From: Acidimicrobiales bacterium
Lineage (GTDB): Bacteria > Actinomycetota > Acidimicrobiia > Acidimicrobiales > Ilumatobacteraceae
DNA: 20,364 bases
Reading direction: 5' to 3'
NCBI GenBank assembly: GCA_030833305.1
Contig: JAURHL010000016.1
Location: 1 to 20,364 of the forward strand
This document shows positions 1 to 9,102 of this stretch, piece by piece; positions within the stretch are counted from its first letter, which is position 1; every line of letters starts with the position of its first letter. The position numbers and the translations under genes were made by a program. Under the pieces are notes generated by a model that did no database searches, was not told where the DNA came from, and worked only from the letters and a program-made list of their open reading frames with translations.

Positions 1-28
1 AGATCGTCGACGGCTGATTCGGCGGCAT
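1..28 (-). CDS. Possible 5' end of the next gene (partial)
   Basis: On the minus strand an ATG at 28-26 opens a frame (M-P-P-N-Q-P-S-T-I) that runs off the window edge, 5 nt after the stop of the SufR-type gene. It has no visible Shine-Dalgarno. SufR-type regulators are often followed by suf genes, so a suf gene is conceivable, but nine codons cannot show that. Only the open frame is seen; the rest is inference. Confidence 0.2.
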
Positions 29-33
29 TCGAA

Positions 34-708
34 TCAGTCGACGGGGGCGATGCGATAGCTGCATCGTCCGTCGCCTGACATGGCGTGTCGGGTGCGCTCG
101 ATCGAGACACCCACACCCAACGCGGACCGGAACACCACCAATTCCGATTCGCACAACGACGCGCACGAACGGGCCGCGTCGCTGATCGCACAGTGGTGTT
201 CGGTGAGAATCACGGAACCGTCGTCGCAGGACGACGCCTCCGCGCGGTATCCCTCGAGGTCGCGCTGCCGCGCGAGGTTCGTGACGCGTTCGATCAACGG
301 CCCGCCCCCGATCGTTTCCCGGTAGTTCGTCGCTTGTTGTTCGCCGCGGCGAGCGAGCACGCGCTCCAGTGCCTCCGAGCCCAGTTCGGTGCGGATCGCC
401 AGCAACAGATCCACGGCCAGGTCGTCGTGGCGATCGGGAAAGGCGGTGGGGAAGACGTCGACGATCGACGGCGAGCCGTCACGGTCGAGGGTCCAACGCA
501 TGGCCGGCCGACCTCGGTGGCGCGCGTCAGGGGGATGGTCCCCGGTGTCGCGGCGAACCACACCGTCGGCTTCCAGCTGTTCGAGATGCTGGCGCATGGC
601 GGCATCGCTGACGCCCATCAGACGAGCCAGGTCGGGGGCGGTGGCCGAAGAGACGGTCTGGAGGTGTTCGACGACGCGCCGCTTCGTTCCACCGCTGACA
701 TTGGTCAC
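34..708 (-). CDS. SufR-type Fe-S-sensing winged-helix transcriptional regulator
   Basis: This 224-aa protein looks like a SufR/ArsR-DeoR type repressor. Residues about 8-75 form a winged helix, with a recognition-helix-like segment near 34-47 followed by the wing motif R-G-R-P. The C-terminal half holds C161, C173 (in an HHC motif), C182, C186 (LCESE) and C216 (GRCSY), near the family's closing G-D-x-x-C-x-Y-x-I pattern. In SufR proteins such cysteines bind an Fe-S cluster, and loss of the cluster changes DNA binding at Fe-S assembly genes. The start is GTG at 708, because TAGCCT lies exactly 6 nt upstream, giving a leaderless arrangement. The gene is divergent from two PLP enzymes, with an inverted repeat between them, so autoregulation and control of the PLP genes is a reasonable inference. 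Family membership is fairly sure; the regulated genes are not known. Confidence 0.8.
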   Translation of the reverse strand: MTNVSGGTKRRVVEHLQTVSSATAPDLARLMGVSDAAMRQHLEQLEADGVVRRDTGDHPPDARHRGRPAMRWTLDRDGSPSIVDVFPTAFPDRHDDLAVDLLLAIRTELGSEALERVLARRGEQQATNYRETIGGGPLIERVTNLARQRDLEGYRAEASSCDDGSVILTEHHCAISDAARSCASLCESELVVFRSALGVGVSIERTRHAMSGDGRCSYRIAPVD

Positions 709-743
709 GTCGGCAGGCTAACCGAATATCGCAAGTCGTCACT
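709..743 (-). promoter_or_regulatory. Predicted leaderless promoter of the SufR-type gene
   Basis: The minus strand reads TAGCCT (720-715), six bases, then the GTG start at 708. This matches an actinobacterial TAnnnT -10 element with transcription starting at the start codon. A weak -35-like AGTGAC lies at 743-738, inside the inverted repeat. The same -10 and spacing recur before clpP and xerC. Confidence 0.6.
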
Positions 744-757
744 TGGTAAATGTTCGG
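722..757. promoter_or_regulatory. Nested inverted repeat, candidate operator
   Basis: An inner perfect dyad CAAGT-N4-ACTTG (732-745) is flanked by an outer dyad CCGAA (722-726) and TTCGG (753-757). The spacers between arms are 5 and 7 nt. The inner dyad also reads CAAG-N6-CTTG, the same spacing as the CAAC-N6-GTTG sites described for cyanobacterial SufR. It overlaps the predicted -35 of the SufR-type gene, so a bound protein would block that promoter. The dyads are seen directly; the bound protein is inferred. Confidence 0.5.
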
Positions 758-798
758 ACCAGCACGGCTTTCGGGCGATCCTTTGACAAACTGTAAAG

Positions 799-2340
<1,542 letters not shown>

Positions 2341-2353
2341 TTCGGTCGCGGCC

Positions 2354-3622
2354 ATGATCGACGGGTTCCGGTGCGCGTCCTGCGGGGCGTTCGTCGGCCT
2401 CGACACGTTCGCTCCGTGGCGTTGTCCGAACGAGGGCGGCGATCGTCGCCACGTCTTGGTGCGCATGGAGCGCGCCGACGTGGGGGATTCCTCGGTCTCG
2501 GCCGATGGCGACGACCCGAACCCCTTCGTGCGTTTTCGACGTCACATGGCGTGGCACGCCTTCGCTCTCGTCCACGGCATGTCCGACGCTTCGGCGGTGC
2601 AACTGGTGCGCGACACCAACGACGGATTCCGCACGACACCCGTCGGCCGTTCGTCACCCTTGAGTGACGAGCTCGGATTCCGCCCCGCTGGAGGGGTGTG
2701 GGTGAAGGACGAGACCGGCAACGTAGGTGGAAGTCAAAAGGCGCGCCACCTGATGTCGATCCTGCTTCATTTGCGAGTGGCCGAGTCGTTGGGTTTGGCG
2801 CCGTGGACGCGATCCACCCGTCCGTCGTTGGCCATTTCATCGTGCGGCAACGCCGCCATCGCGGCCGCCACCTTGGCCCACGCCGCCACGTGGCCCATCG
2901 AAGTCTTCATTCCCGAATGGGCCGGCGGCACGGTGGTGGCCACGCTCGAATCGCTGGGGGCCAACATCAATCGTTGTCCGCGTCGGGCGGACGATCCGCC
3001 CGGTGACCCGACCGTGTTGCGCTTTCGTGAGGCGGTGGGCCGCGGTGCGATCCCCTTCAGCGTTCAGGGCCCGGAAAACGCCCTGTGCCTCGACGGCGGT
3101 CGCACGTTCGGTTGGGAATTGGGTGAGTCGTTGTTGGCCGCGGGGGTCGACGAGGTCGACGGTCTGTTCGTGCAAGTCGGGGGCGGAGCCTTCGCGGCCA
3201 GCGTCTCACGTGGTGCCCGTGAGATCGGTCTGCGGGCCCCGTTGTTCGCCGTGCAGACCGAAGGATGCGCTCCTTTGGCGCGCGCCTGGAACAGCGCCCG
3301 CGACGACGACGCGATGGCGCGGCACTGGAGCGAGCACATGTGGGCCTGGGAGACCGAACCGCGTTCGCTCGCCGACGGCATTCTCGACGACGAGACCTAC
3401 GACTGGGTCGCCGACGTGATCGAGCTTCGGGCCACGGGTGGTCGCGTGGTGGTGGCCGGCGAGCAGAACGTCATCCGCTCGTCGTTGATCGCACCATCGA
3501 TCGCGGGGGTGAACGTCAGTCCCACCGGCGCGGCCGGACTGGCCGGACTGTTGCAATGTCGCGACGAACTCTCCGACGACGCGCGCGTGGTGTTGGCGTT
3601 CTCGGGCGTCAAGCGCGATTAG
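2354..3622 (+). CDS. Threonine-synthase-like fold-type II PLP enzyme
   Basis: This 422-aa protein resembles threonine synthase and its relatives. A short N-terminal zinc-ribbon-like segment has C7, C10 and C24, but where threonine synthases usually have a fourth cysteine it reads C-P-N. The PLP lysine is K129 in GGSQKARH, the phosphate-binding loop is S-S-C-G-N-A at 162-167, and a glycine-rich V-G-G-G-A-F loop follows near residue 275. The start ATG is 13 bp after the upstream PLP gene, so the two are probably co-transcribed. The stop overlaps by 4 bp the stop of the convergent carbonic anhydrase gene. It could be a genuine threonine synthase, but the pairing with another PLP enzyme and the absence of other threonine genes make a specialised lyase or synthase equally likely. 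Confidence 0.8.
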   Translation: MIDGFRCASCGAFVGLDTFAPWRCPNEGGDRRHVLVRMERADVGDSSVSADGDDPNPFVRFRRHMAWHAFALVHGMSDASAVQLVRDTNDGFRTTPVGRSSPLSDELGFRPAGGVWVKDETGNVGGSQKARHLMSILLHLRVAESLGLAPWTRSTRPSLAISSCGNAAIAAATLAHAATWPIEVFIPEWAGGTVVATLESLGANINRCPRRADDPPGDPTVLRFREAVGRGAIPFSVQGPENALCLDGGRTFGWELGESLLAAGVDEVDGLFVQVGGGAFAASVSRGAREIGLRAPLFAVQTEGCAPLARAWNSARDDDAMARHWSEHMWAWETEPRSLADGILDDETYDWVADVIELRATGGRVVVAGEQNVIRSSLIAPSIAGVNVSPTGAAGLAGLLQCRDELSDDARVVLAFSGVKRD

Positions 3623-4140
3623 GACGTGGCGTCGACCTCGCGCAGATTTCCGTCGTCGACGTCGTAGACGAACCCTCGGATGTGCAGTTTGTGCGCGATG
3701 AACGGGCTCAGTCGCAGACGATTCATGTTCTGACGGACGCTCTGCACCGGATCGCGGAACGACTCGAGGGCCCACCAGGGCCGGATACCGCACTCTTTTT
3801 CGATCTCGTGCTTGAAGTCGTCCTCGTTCACTTTCTGGAGTCCGCAGTTGGTGTGATGGATGAGGATCACCTCGCGCGTGCCCAGCAAGCGTTGCGAAAG
3901 CACCAGCGAGCGGATGACGTCGTCGGTGACCACACCACCGGCGTTGCGGATGATGTGCGCGTCACCGTGGGCCATGCCGAGCATCTGGAAGATGTCCATT
4001 CGACTGTCCATGCAGGCCACCACGGCCAGGTGGCGCCGAGGCGAGAGGGCCAGTCCGTGGTCGGCGAATTCGGCGGCGAAACGGCGGTTGTTGGCGACGA
4101 GTTCGTCGGCATTCGGTGTGAATTGTTCGGGGCTCGCCAC
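3619..4140 (-). CDS. Beta-class carbonic anhydrase
   Basis: This 173-aa cytoplasmic zinc enzyme interconverts CO2 and bicarbonate. The first zinc-ligand motif is C43-M-D45-S-R47, with the Asp/Arg dyad characteristic of beta-carbonic anhydrases. The second is H96-T-N-C99-G, giving the H-x2-C ligand pair. The R65-N-A-G-G-V motif also fits the family. The length is typical of short bacterial members. The start is GTG at 4140: an ATG at 4148 is out of frame, and CAGAAT stands 6 nt upstream of the GTG. The gene is divergent from clpP across 37 bp and convergent with the threonine-synthase-like gene. It could supply bicarbonate for carboxylases. The family call is secure; the physiological role is inferred. 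Confidence 0.93.
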   Translation of the reverse strand: MASPEQFTPNADELVANNRRFAAEFADHGLALSPRRHLAVVACMDSRMDIFQMLGMAHGDAHIIRNAGGVVTDDVIRSLVLSQRLLGTREVILIHHTNCGLQKVNEDDFKHEIEKECGIRPWWALESFRDPVQSVRQNMNRLRLSPFIAHKLHIRGFVYDVDDGNLREVDATS

Positions 4141-4177
4141 TCCGACATTCTGCCTCGTCCAGGGCTAGTCTCGACGC
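4141..4177 (+). promoter_or_regulatory. Compact divergent promoter region, clpP / carbonic anhydrase
   Basis: TAGTCT (4166-4171) lies exactly 6 nt before the clpP ATG at 4178. A -35-like CCGACA lies at 4142-4147, 18 nt upstream. On the other strand, CAGAAT (4152-4147) lies 6 nt before the carbonic anhydrase GTG. The two predicted elements share base 4147, so the promoters face away from each other and overlap. Confidence 0.6.
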
Positions 4178-4780
4178 ATGACCTCCGACATGATTCCCGG
4201 ACGCCCGATGAACCTCGACGCCGGTGATCCCGGTCGCGCCGACATCTTCACCCGGCTCCTCAAGAATCGCGTGGTCATGCTGGGCACCGACGTGAACGAC
4301 GACATCGCCAATCAGATCTGCGCCCAGTTGCTCTATCTCGAAGGCGAGGACGCCGACGCCGACATCTGGCTGTACATCAACAGCCCCGGTGGTTCGGTCA
4401 CCGCCGGTATGGCCATCTACGACACCATGCAGTTCGTAAAGAATGACATCGCAACTGTTGCAATGGGTCTGGCTGCATCCATGGGCCAGTTCCTGCTTTG
4501 CGCCGGAGCTCCGGGCAAGCGTTACACACTCCCCAACGCCCGCATCATGATGCACCAGCCTCTCGCGGGTTTGCGCGGTCAGGCCACCGACATCTCCATT
4601 CAGGTCGAGCAACTCGGGTACACCAAGAAGCGCATGGCCGAATTGACCGCTTTCCACAGTGGACAAACCCTCGAGCGCATTCAGGCCGACGCCGAGCGCG
4701 ACCGCTGGTTCACCGCCGAGCAGGCCAAGGAATACGGTCTGGTCGACAAGGTCATCCTGAAGCGCGGCGAGATCCTCTGA
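4178..4780 (+). CDS. clpP: ATP-dependent Clp protease proteolytic subunit ClpP
   Basis: This 200-aa serine peptidase assembles into the tetradecameric Clp chamber and degrades proteins unfolded by ClpX or ClpC. The catalytic triad, by comparison with Escherichia coli S111/H136/D185, is S101 (AASMGQ), H126 (MMHQPL) and D175 (ERDRWF). The motif I-N-S-P-G-G-S at 67-73 supplies the oxyanion region. The length is standard. The ATG start is supported by TAGTCT 6 nt upstream. No second clpP or clpX gene is in the window, although actinobacteria commonly have paired clpP genes. Codons 87-101 use GTA, AAT, GCA, ACT and GTT, unlike the surrounding codons. The gene is convergent with a lipoprotein gene after a 4-bp gap. 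Confidence 0.97.
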   Translation: MTSDMIPGRPMNLDAGDPGRADIFTRLLKNRVVMLGTDVNDDIANQICAQLLYLEGEDADADIWLYINSPGGSVTAGMAIYDTMQFVKNDIATVAMGLAASMGQFLLCAGAPGKRYTLPNARIMMHQPLAGLRGQATDISIQVEQLGYTKKRMAELTAFHSGQTLERIQADAERDRWFTAEQAKEYGLVDKVILKRGEIL

Positions 4781-4784
4781 TTCG

Positions 4785-5237
4785 TCAGGGCGCCACGGTG
4801 GTGGTGTCCGTCACGGGAACCGTCGTGTCCGGTCCCTCGATGCCGATCACATCCGGCATGGCGACGCCACAGGTCGACTCCACCCACGACGCCACCGCTC
4901 GAGCACTGCGTTCGGCCGTGTAGGCCGCATCGGCCAGGTCCTGTCGGCTGCGCGGATCCTCGAAGTCCACGTCCTCGGCGGCGCGCAGGAGTTCGGTGAT
5001 GACGTGCCAATCGTCGCGGATGGCCAACGGCGTGATCTCGTCCAACTTCTCGTAGCGATCGACGAGGTCGCCGATCTCGTCGGAGGTCGATAGCGGTCCT
5101 CCGAGACCGGCCACCGACTCGGACAGTTCCCCACAGAAGCGGGCTCCGCTGCGGTCGGTGTCACTGCATGCCACCAGCGTCGACGCGACAGCGACGACGA
5201 GACCGATGGTCGTGGTGAAGCGGGTGCGAACACGCAT
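4785..5237 (-). CDS. Small predicted lipoprotein of unknown function
   Basis: This 150-aa protein starts with a basic n-region (R-V-R-T-R), a hydrophobic stretch at about 9-20 and a lipobox L21-V-A-C24, so C24 should be lipidated after signal peptidase II cleavage. The mature part is acidic and mostly helical in character. It has two further cysteines, one in R-F-C-G-E near residue 35 and one in S-T-C-G-V near residue 122, which could form a disulfide. The C-terminus is a Thr/Pro/Val-rich low-complexity tail. I do not recognise a named domain. The gene is convergent with clpP. A lipoprotein call is well supported; its function is unknown. Confidence 0.75.
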   Translation of the reverse strand: MRVRTRFTTTIGLVVAVASTLVACSDTDRSGARFCGELSESVAGLGGPLSTSDEIGDLVDRYEKLDEITPLAIRDDWHVITELLRAAEDVDFEDPRSRQDLADAAYTAERSARAVASWVESTCGVAMPDVIGIEGPDTTVPVTDTTTVAP

Positions 5238-5364
5238 GGGTCGTCATTCTCTCAGGTCGTCCACCGGGAATCCGGTCACATCGTTCGACTCGTCCTCGCC
5301 GATCGTCGCACCGAGTCGCACACACGACGTCGCGCCGGATCGCCGGCCAGAACGCGAGGTAGGC

Positions 5365-6936
5365 ATGCTCTCCACGATTCGCTCGGCCAGTGTCATGGGC
5401 TCCCAGGGTGCAGCGGTGTTCGTCGAGGTGCACATCGGGGTCGGACTGCCGACGTTCGCCATCCTCGGTCGTCCCGACGACACGTGCCGGGAATCGCGCG
5501 ACCGTATTCGCACCGCCGTCCTGTCGAGCGGGTTCCACTGGCCCTCTCATCGCATCACGGTGAACCTGGCGCCGTCCACGCACCGCAAGACCGGCACGGC
5601 GCTCGACGCGGCCATGGCCGTGGGCATCCTCGTCGCCGACGGGCAGATTCCGCCCGAGGTGGTGGACGGTCTCGCGGTGATCGGAGAACTCGGTCTCGAC
5701 GGTCGTCTGCGTCCGGTCTCGGGCGTGGCGCCGATGGTGATGTCGCTGGTGCACGACACCGACTTTGAGGTCGACATCGATGGGCCGTTCATGTCCCCGT
5801 TGCGTGGCGTGGTGGTCCCGGTCGGCAACGTGGACGAGGCCCGCATCGCCAAACCCCCGTCGTTGCGCTCCGTGCGCACGTTGCGGGAATTGGTCGAGTG
5901 TTTGGTCGGTTGCGAGCCATGGCCCGATCTCCCGCCACCGGCCGCTCCTCGGGCCCTCGCACCGTTGCCGGACTTGGCCGACGTTCGTGGTCAGGATGCC
6001 GCACGTTTGGGCCTGGAACTGTCCGCCGCCGGCGGACACCATCTGCTCCTCGTCGGTCCGCCCGGATCCGGCAAGACGATGCTGGCGCGACGATTGCCGG
6101 GATTGCTTCCGCCCCTCGACGACACGACATCCTTGGACGCCACGCTCGTGCGGTCGGCGGCCGGCGAGAAGCTGTCGGGTGACGGCCTCGTCACCGAACC
6201 CCCCATTCGCATGCCGCATCATTCGGCGAGCACCATCTCCATCATCGGTGGTGGTTCCTCGTCGTTGCGACCCGGCGAGGTCAGTTTGGCCCACGGCGGC
6301 GTGTTGTTTCTCGACGAGTTGGGCGAATTCGCTCCATCCACCCTCGATGCCCTGCGTCAACCGCTCGAGAGCGGTCGTATCCGCATCGACCGCGCGAACA
6401 CCCGTCTGGAACTTCCCGCGCGGTTCACGTTGGTGGCCGCCACGAACCCGTGTCCGTGTGGGGGTGGAGCACCGGGTGCCTGTGAATGCGACGAGACCGC
6501 GTTGTCCAAGTACCGCCGTCGATTCAGTGGTCCCTTCATGGACCGATTCGACGTTCGGGTTCTGGTTCATCGTCCCCGGGTGGACGATCTGCTCGGCGAG
6601 AAGGCCGGTGAGAGCACCGCGGTGGTGCGCGAGCGGGTGATGCGGGCACGCGCCGTCGCACTCGAGCGGCAGGGTTCGTTGAACGCTTTCCTCACCGGCG
6701 ACGAACTGGATCGCTTTGCACCGGTGGACGAACGGGGCATGGGACTGTTGCGCGCCGAACTGGAGGCCGGTCGACTCACCGGTCGTGGGCTGCATCGCAT
6801 CCGGCGGGTGGCGCGAACCATCGCCGACCGCGAGAGCGGATCCGAACGCATCGACGAGTTCCACGTTGCTGCGGCACTGGCTCTGCGGGCTCGCGTCGCT
6901 CCCCGGCGCGGTGACGACGTGCGACGAGCGACATGA
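5365..6936 (+). CDS. comM: ComM/YifB-type Mg-chelatase-like AAA+ ATPase
   Basis: This 523-aa protein has the ComM layout: an N-terminal Lon-protease-like S5 fold (about 1-200), an AAA+ Mg-chelatase module and a C-terminal helical domain. Walker A G-P-P-G-S-G-K-T is at 231-238 and Walker B G-V-L-F-L-D-E-L-G near 312-320. The N-P-C-P-C-G and later C-E-C cysteines match the family's zinc-finger-like insertion. ComM is a hexameric helicase that aids branch migration when incoming DNA is integrated. The start is ATG 5365, because residues from there align to the family N-terminus and a GAGG sits 5 nt upstream; a longer open frame starting at 5158 overlaps the lipoprotein gene and is rejected. The stop overlaps the dprA start (ATGA), so the two are probably translationally coupled. 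Confidence 0.93.
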   Translation: MLSTIRSASVMGSQGAAVFVEVHIGVGLPTFAILGRPDDTCRESRDRIRTAVLSSGFHWPSHRITVNLAPSTHRKTGTALDAAMAVGILVADGQIPPEVVDGLAVIGELGLDGRLRPVSGVAPMVMSLVHDTDFEVDIDGPFMSPLRGVVVPVGNVDEARIAKPPSLRSVRTLRELVECLVGCEPWPDLPPPAAPRALAPLPDLADVRGQDAARLGLELSAAGGHHLLLVGPPGSGKTMLARRLPGLLPPLDDTTSLDATLVRSAAGEKLSGDGLVTEPPIRMPHHSASTISIIGGGSSSLRPGEVSLAHGGVLFLDELGEFAPSTLDALRQPLESGRIRIDRANTRLELPARFTLVAATNPCPCGGGAPGACECDETALSKYRRRFSGPFMDRFDVRVLVHRPRVDDLLGEKAGESTAVVRERVMRARAVALERQGSLNAFLTGDELDRFAPVDERGMGLLRAELEAGRLTGRGLHRIRRVARTIADRESGSERIDEFHVAAALALRARVAPRRGDDVRRAT

Positions 6937-8094
6937 CGATCGCACCCGACGACACCGAACGAGTCGCCGCCTGTCGTCTCGCCAATTTGCCCCACGTCAC
7001 CGCCCGACGACTGCGACTACTGCTCGCCCGGGGCCTCCCGTCGGTGATCGTCGATCGATTGCGTGACGGGGACTGGGACTCCGATCCGGTCATCGCCAAG
7101 ATGTTGTCCTTCCCCCCGCCGAGGTCGGCGGGTCGTTCGCTCGCGGACCTGTGGCGCGAGGCGCTCGTCTCCTCGTCCACCGTGAACCCGCTTCCTCCCG
7201 ACGTCGATGTGCGCGTGTGGGGGATGGCCGACTACCCGGAGTGTCTGGTCGGGGATCCGTCGGCTCCGGCGGTTTTGTTCTCGCGGGGCGACGTCTCGGT
7301 GTTGGGAGGGCGACGAGTCGCCATCGTGGGCACCCGAAACGCCACCGAACACGGACGCGGAGTCGCCCGTCGCTTCGGTTCCGAACTCTCCGAGGCCGGA
7401 GTCGGGGTGGTGTCCGGTTTGGCGCGCGGAATCGATGCCGCCGCCCATCGCGGGGTGTTTGATGCGGGCGGATCGGGACGTCCGGTGGCGGTGGTGCAGT
7501 GGACTCGACGTCGTGTACCCGCCCGAACACGACCGGTTGTGGTCGATGGTCGGTGAGCGCGGGTTCCTGTGCACCGAGTCGCCGTTGGGCACGGTCCCCG
7601 AACCGTTTCGCTTTCCCTTGCGCAATCGGATCATCGCCGGTCTGTCCGAGATCGTGTTGGTGGTGGAGTCGCGATTGGAAGGTGGGTCGTTGATCACCGT
7701 GCGCGAGGCCCTGCAGCGCGGGATCACGGTGATGGCGGTGCCGGGCGCCACCAGCACGCGCGCGTCGCAGGGCACCAACATGCTCATTCGCGACGGCGCG
7801 TTGGTGGCCATCGACACCGACGACGTGCTGGCGGTGTTGGGCCTCGACCATCGACGGGCGACCGGACGGTTCGATCCGCGGGTGCCCGCGGTGGGGATCG
7901 ACGCACGCATCCTCGAGCTGTTCGATGCCGAACCCTTGTCGCTGGACGACGTGGCCACCCGTGCCCGTGACATTCTGGCCACCACGTTCGGGGCCACCGC
8001 GGTCAGCCTGGGGCGATTGGAAGCCGCAGGCTGGTTGATCTGCACCAGTGGATGGTTCGAACGGGCCCGGGTCCGGGATTCGGGCGGGACCTGA
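6933..8094 (+). pseudogene. dprA: dprA (DNA-processing protein A), interrupted by a frameshift
   Basis: DprA loads RecA on incoming single-stranded DNA. Frame 1 (6933-7556) carries the N-terminal helical domain and the start of the Rossmann fold: V-A-I-V-G-T-R, then S-G-L-A-R-G-I-D-A-A-A-H. It then degenerates after V-A-V-V and stops at 7556. The +1 frame resumes exactly there with S-G-L-D-V-V-Y-P-P-E and continues to 8094 through F-P-L-R-N-R-I-I-A-G-L-S, G-G-S-L-I-T and a C-terminal winged helix. The break is at about 7497 (GTG GTG C AGT GGA). The family usually has a glycine before the S/T-G-L-D, so loss of two bases fits better than gain of one. Repair would give about 387 aa, a normal length. 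It may be a sequencing or assembly error or a recent null allele; everything else in both halves looks intact. Confidence 0.85.
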
Positions 8095-8133
8095 CCCGTC
8101 ATCGAGCGACGGTGCCATCGGCCACCCTGTCGG

Positions 8134-8145
8134 TACTCTGCCCAC
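8134..8145 (+). promoter_or_regulatory. Predicted leaderless promoter of xerC
   Basis: TACTCT (8134-8139) is followed by six bases and the ATG at 8146, the same geometry as at clpP and the SufR-type gene. The preceding gene ends at 8094, so xerC can start its own transcript. No convincing -35 is visible. Confidence 0.5.
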
Positions 8146-9060
8146 ATGGCTCGGTCCGCGACCTCGACGTCTCCGGCGGTCGATCCGTCGTGGCGGACGA
8201 CCGACTTCGTCGCGTCGCTCACGGCCGCCTCGGAGAACACCAAGTCCGCCTACGCGTCCGACCTGGCGGCGTTCATCGGCTGGTGCGCATCGGTCGACGC
8301 GAGCGTTCCCTCTGATGTCGACCGGTTGTTGTTGCGTCGCTACCTCGCGCATCTGGGCGCGAATCGATTCGCCAAGCGCAGCATCGCGCGCAAGGCTTCG
8401 GCCATTCGTCGGTATTTCGGATGGGCCCGTCGCACCGGTGTGGTCGACACCGATCCGTCGCTCGGCCTGCGGGCTCCCGCGGGGGAGGGTCGACTGCCGC
8501 GCGTGCTCGACGGAGCCGAGTTACGAACATTGCTGGAACCCGAGACCGCCACCGACGACTCCGAACCGCAATGGCGTCGACGACGCGACGACGCCTTGAT
8601 GGAGATGCTCTACGGAAGCGGTCTGCGCGTGAGTGAACTGTGTTCGCTCGATCTCGACGGTGTCGACTCCCGGCGGGGGGTCGTCACGGTGTGGGGCAAG
8701 GGCGGCAAGGAACGACGGGTCCCGATGTCGCAAGCGGCCGTCGAGGCGGTGAAGACGTGGATCACCAGTCGACGCGAGGTGCGGACCGACGAGTCCGGTG
8801 CGGCCCTGTTCCTCAACGCTCGGGGCGGGCGCGTCGGAGCCCGAGACGTGCGTCGGGTGATGGACCGTCGCAGCTCCCGTCCCACGCATCCGCACGCCCT
8901 GCGACACACGTTCGCCACCCACCTGCTCGACGGCGGGGCCGATTTGCGGGCCGTTCAGGAACTGCTCGGTCACAGCGACGTGGCCACCACGCAGAGATAC
9001 ACGCACGTGAGCAAAGAGCGTCTACGGTCTGTGTACACGAACACTCATCCCCGGGCCTGA
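8146..9060 (+). CDS. xerC: Xer-type tyrosine recombinase (XerC/XerD)
   Basis: This 304-aa site-specific recombinase has an N-terminal SAM-like core-binding domain (about 15-100) and a C-terminal catalytic domain. Catalytic residues visible are R161 (GSGLRVSEL), a lysine in the G-K-G-G-K-E-R beta-hairpin near 185, H250-x2-R253 (HALRHTFATHLL), H276 (LLGHSD) and the nucleophile Y285 (TQRYTHV). Size and motifs match housekeeping XerC/XerD, which resolve chromosome dimers at dif, rather than phage integrases. Its place between dprA and the WhiG-type sigma gene is also typical of actinobacterial chromosomes. XerC versus XerD cannot be settled from one gene. The ATG is chosen because TACTCT lies 6 nt upstream. 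Confidence 0.92.
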   Translation: MARSATSTSPAVDPSWRTTDFVASLTAASENTKSAYASDLAAFIGWCASVDASVPSDVDRLLLRRYLAHLGANRFAKRSIARKASAIRRYFGWARRTGVVDTDPSLGLRAPAGEGRLPRVLDGAELRTLLEPETATDDSEPQWRRRRDDALMEMLYGSGLRVSELCSLDLDGVDSRRGVVTVWGKGGKERRVPMSQAAVEAVKTWITSRREVRTDESGAALFLNARGGRVGARDVRRVMDRRSSRPTHPHALRHTFATHLLDGGADLRAVQELLGHSDVATTQRYTHVSKERLRSVYTNTHPRA

Positions 9061-9102
9061 TTCCCGAGGGTGACCGACCCTCACGAATCCGGACCGAGAG
9101 CG

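Noticed and set aside
783..788. Perfect TTGACA before the first PLP gene
   Set aside because: It is only 10 nt before the GTG. A -10 at normal spacing would fall inside the gene and no suitable sequence is there, so it is probably chance unless the start codon lies further downstream.
5263..5276. ACCGG-GAAT-CCGGT dyad in the 127-bp gap before comM
   Set aside because: A short GC-rich palindrome in GC-rich DNA with no promoter clearly attached. It could be an operator, but nothing else supports it. The gap otherwise shows only the comM Shine-Dalgarno.
5161..6945. Minus-strand open frame of 594 aa opposite comM
   Set aside because: ComM has Walker A/B and family-wide similarity on the plus strand. 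The antisense product is low-complexity and overlaps the lipoprotein gene end.
7491..7503. Programmed frameshift to make full-length DprA
   Set aside because: There is no slippery heptamer, no rare codon or stop at the shift point and no obvious stimulatory hairpin. A +1 shift would also omit the conserved glycine, so an indel is simpler.
8146..9060. Phage or integron integrase marking a mobile element
   Set aside because: Length, motifs and position in a conserved chromosomal block fit housekeeping XerC/D. No att-like duplications, tRNA or cargo genes are seen.
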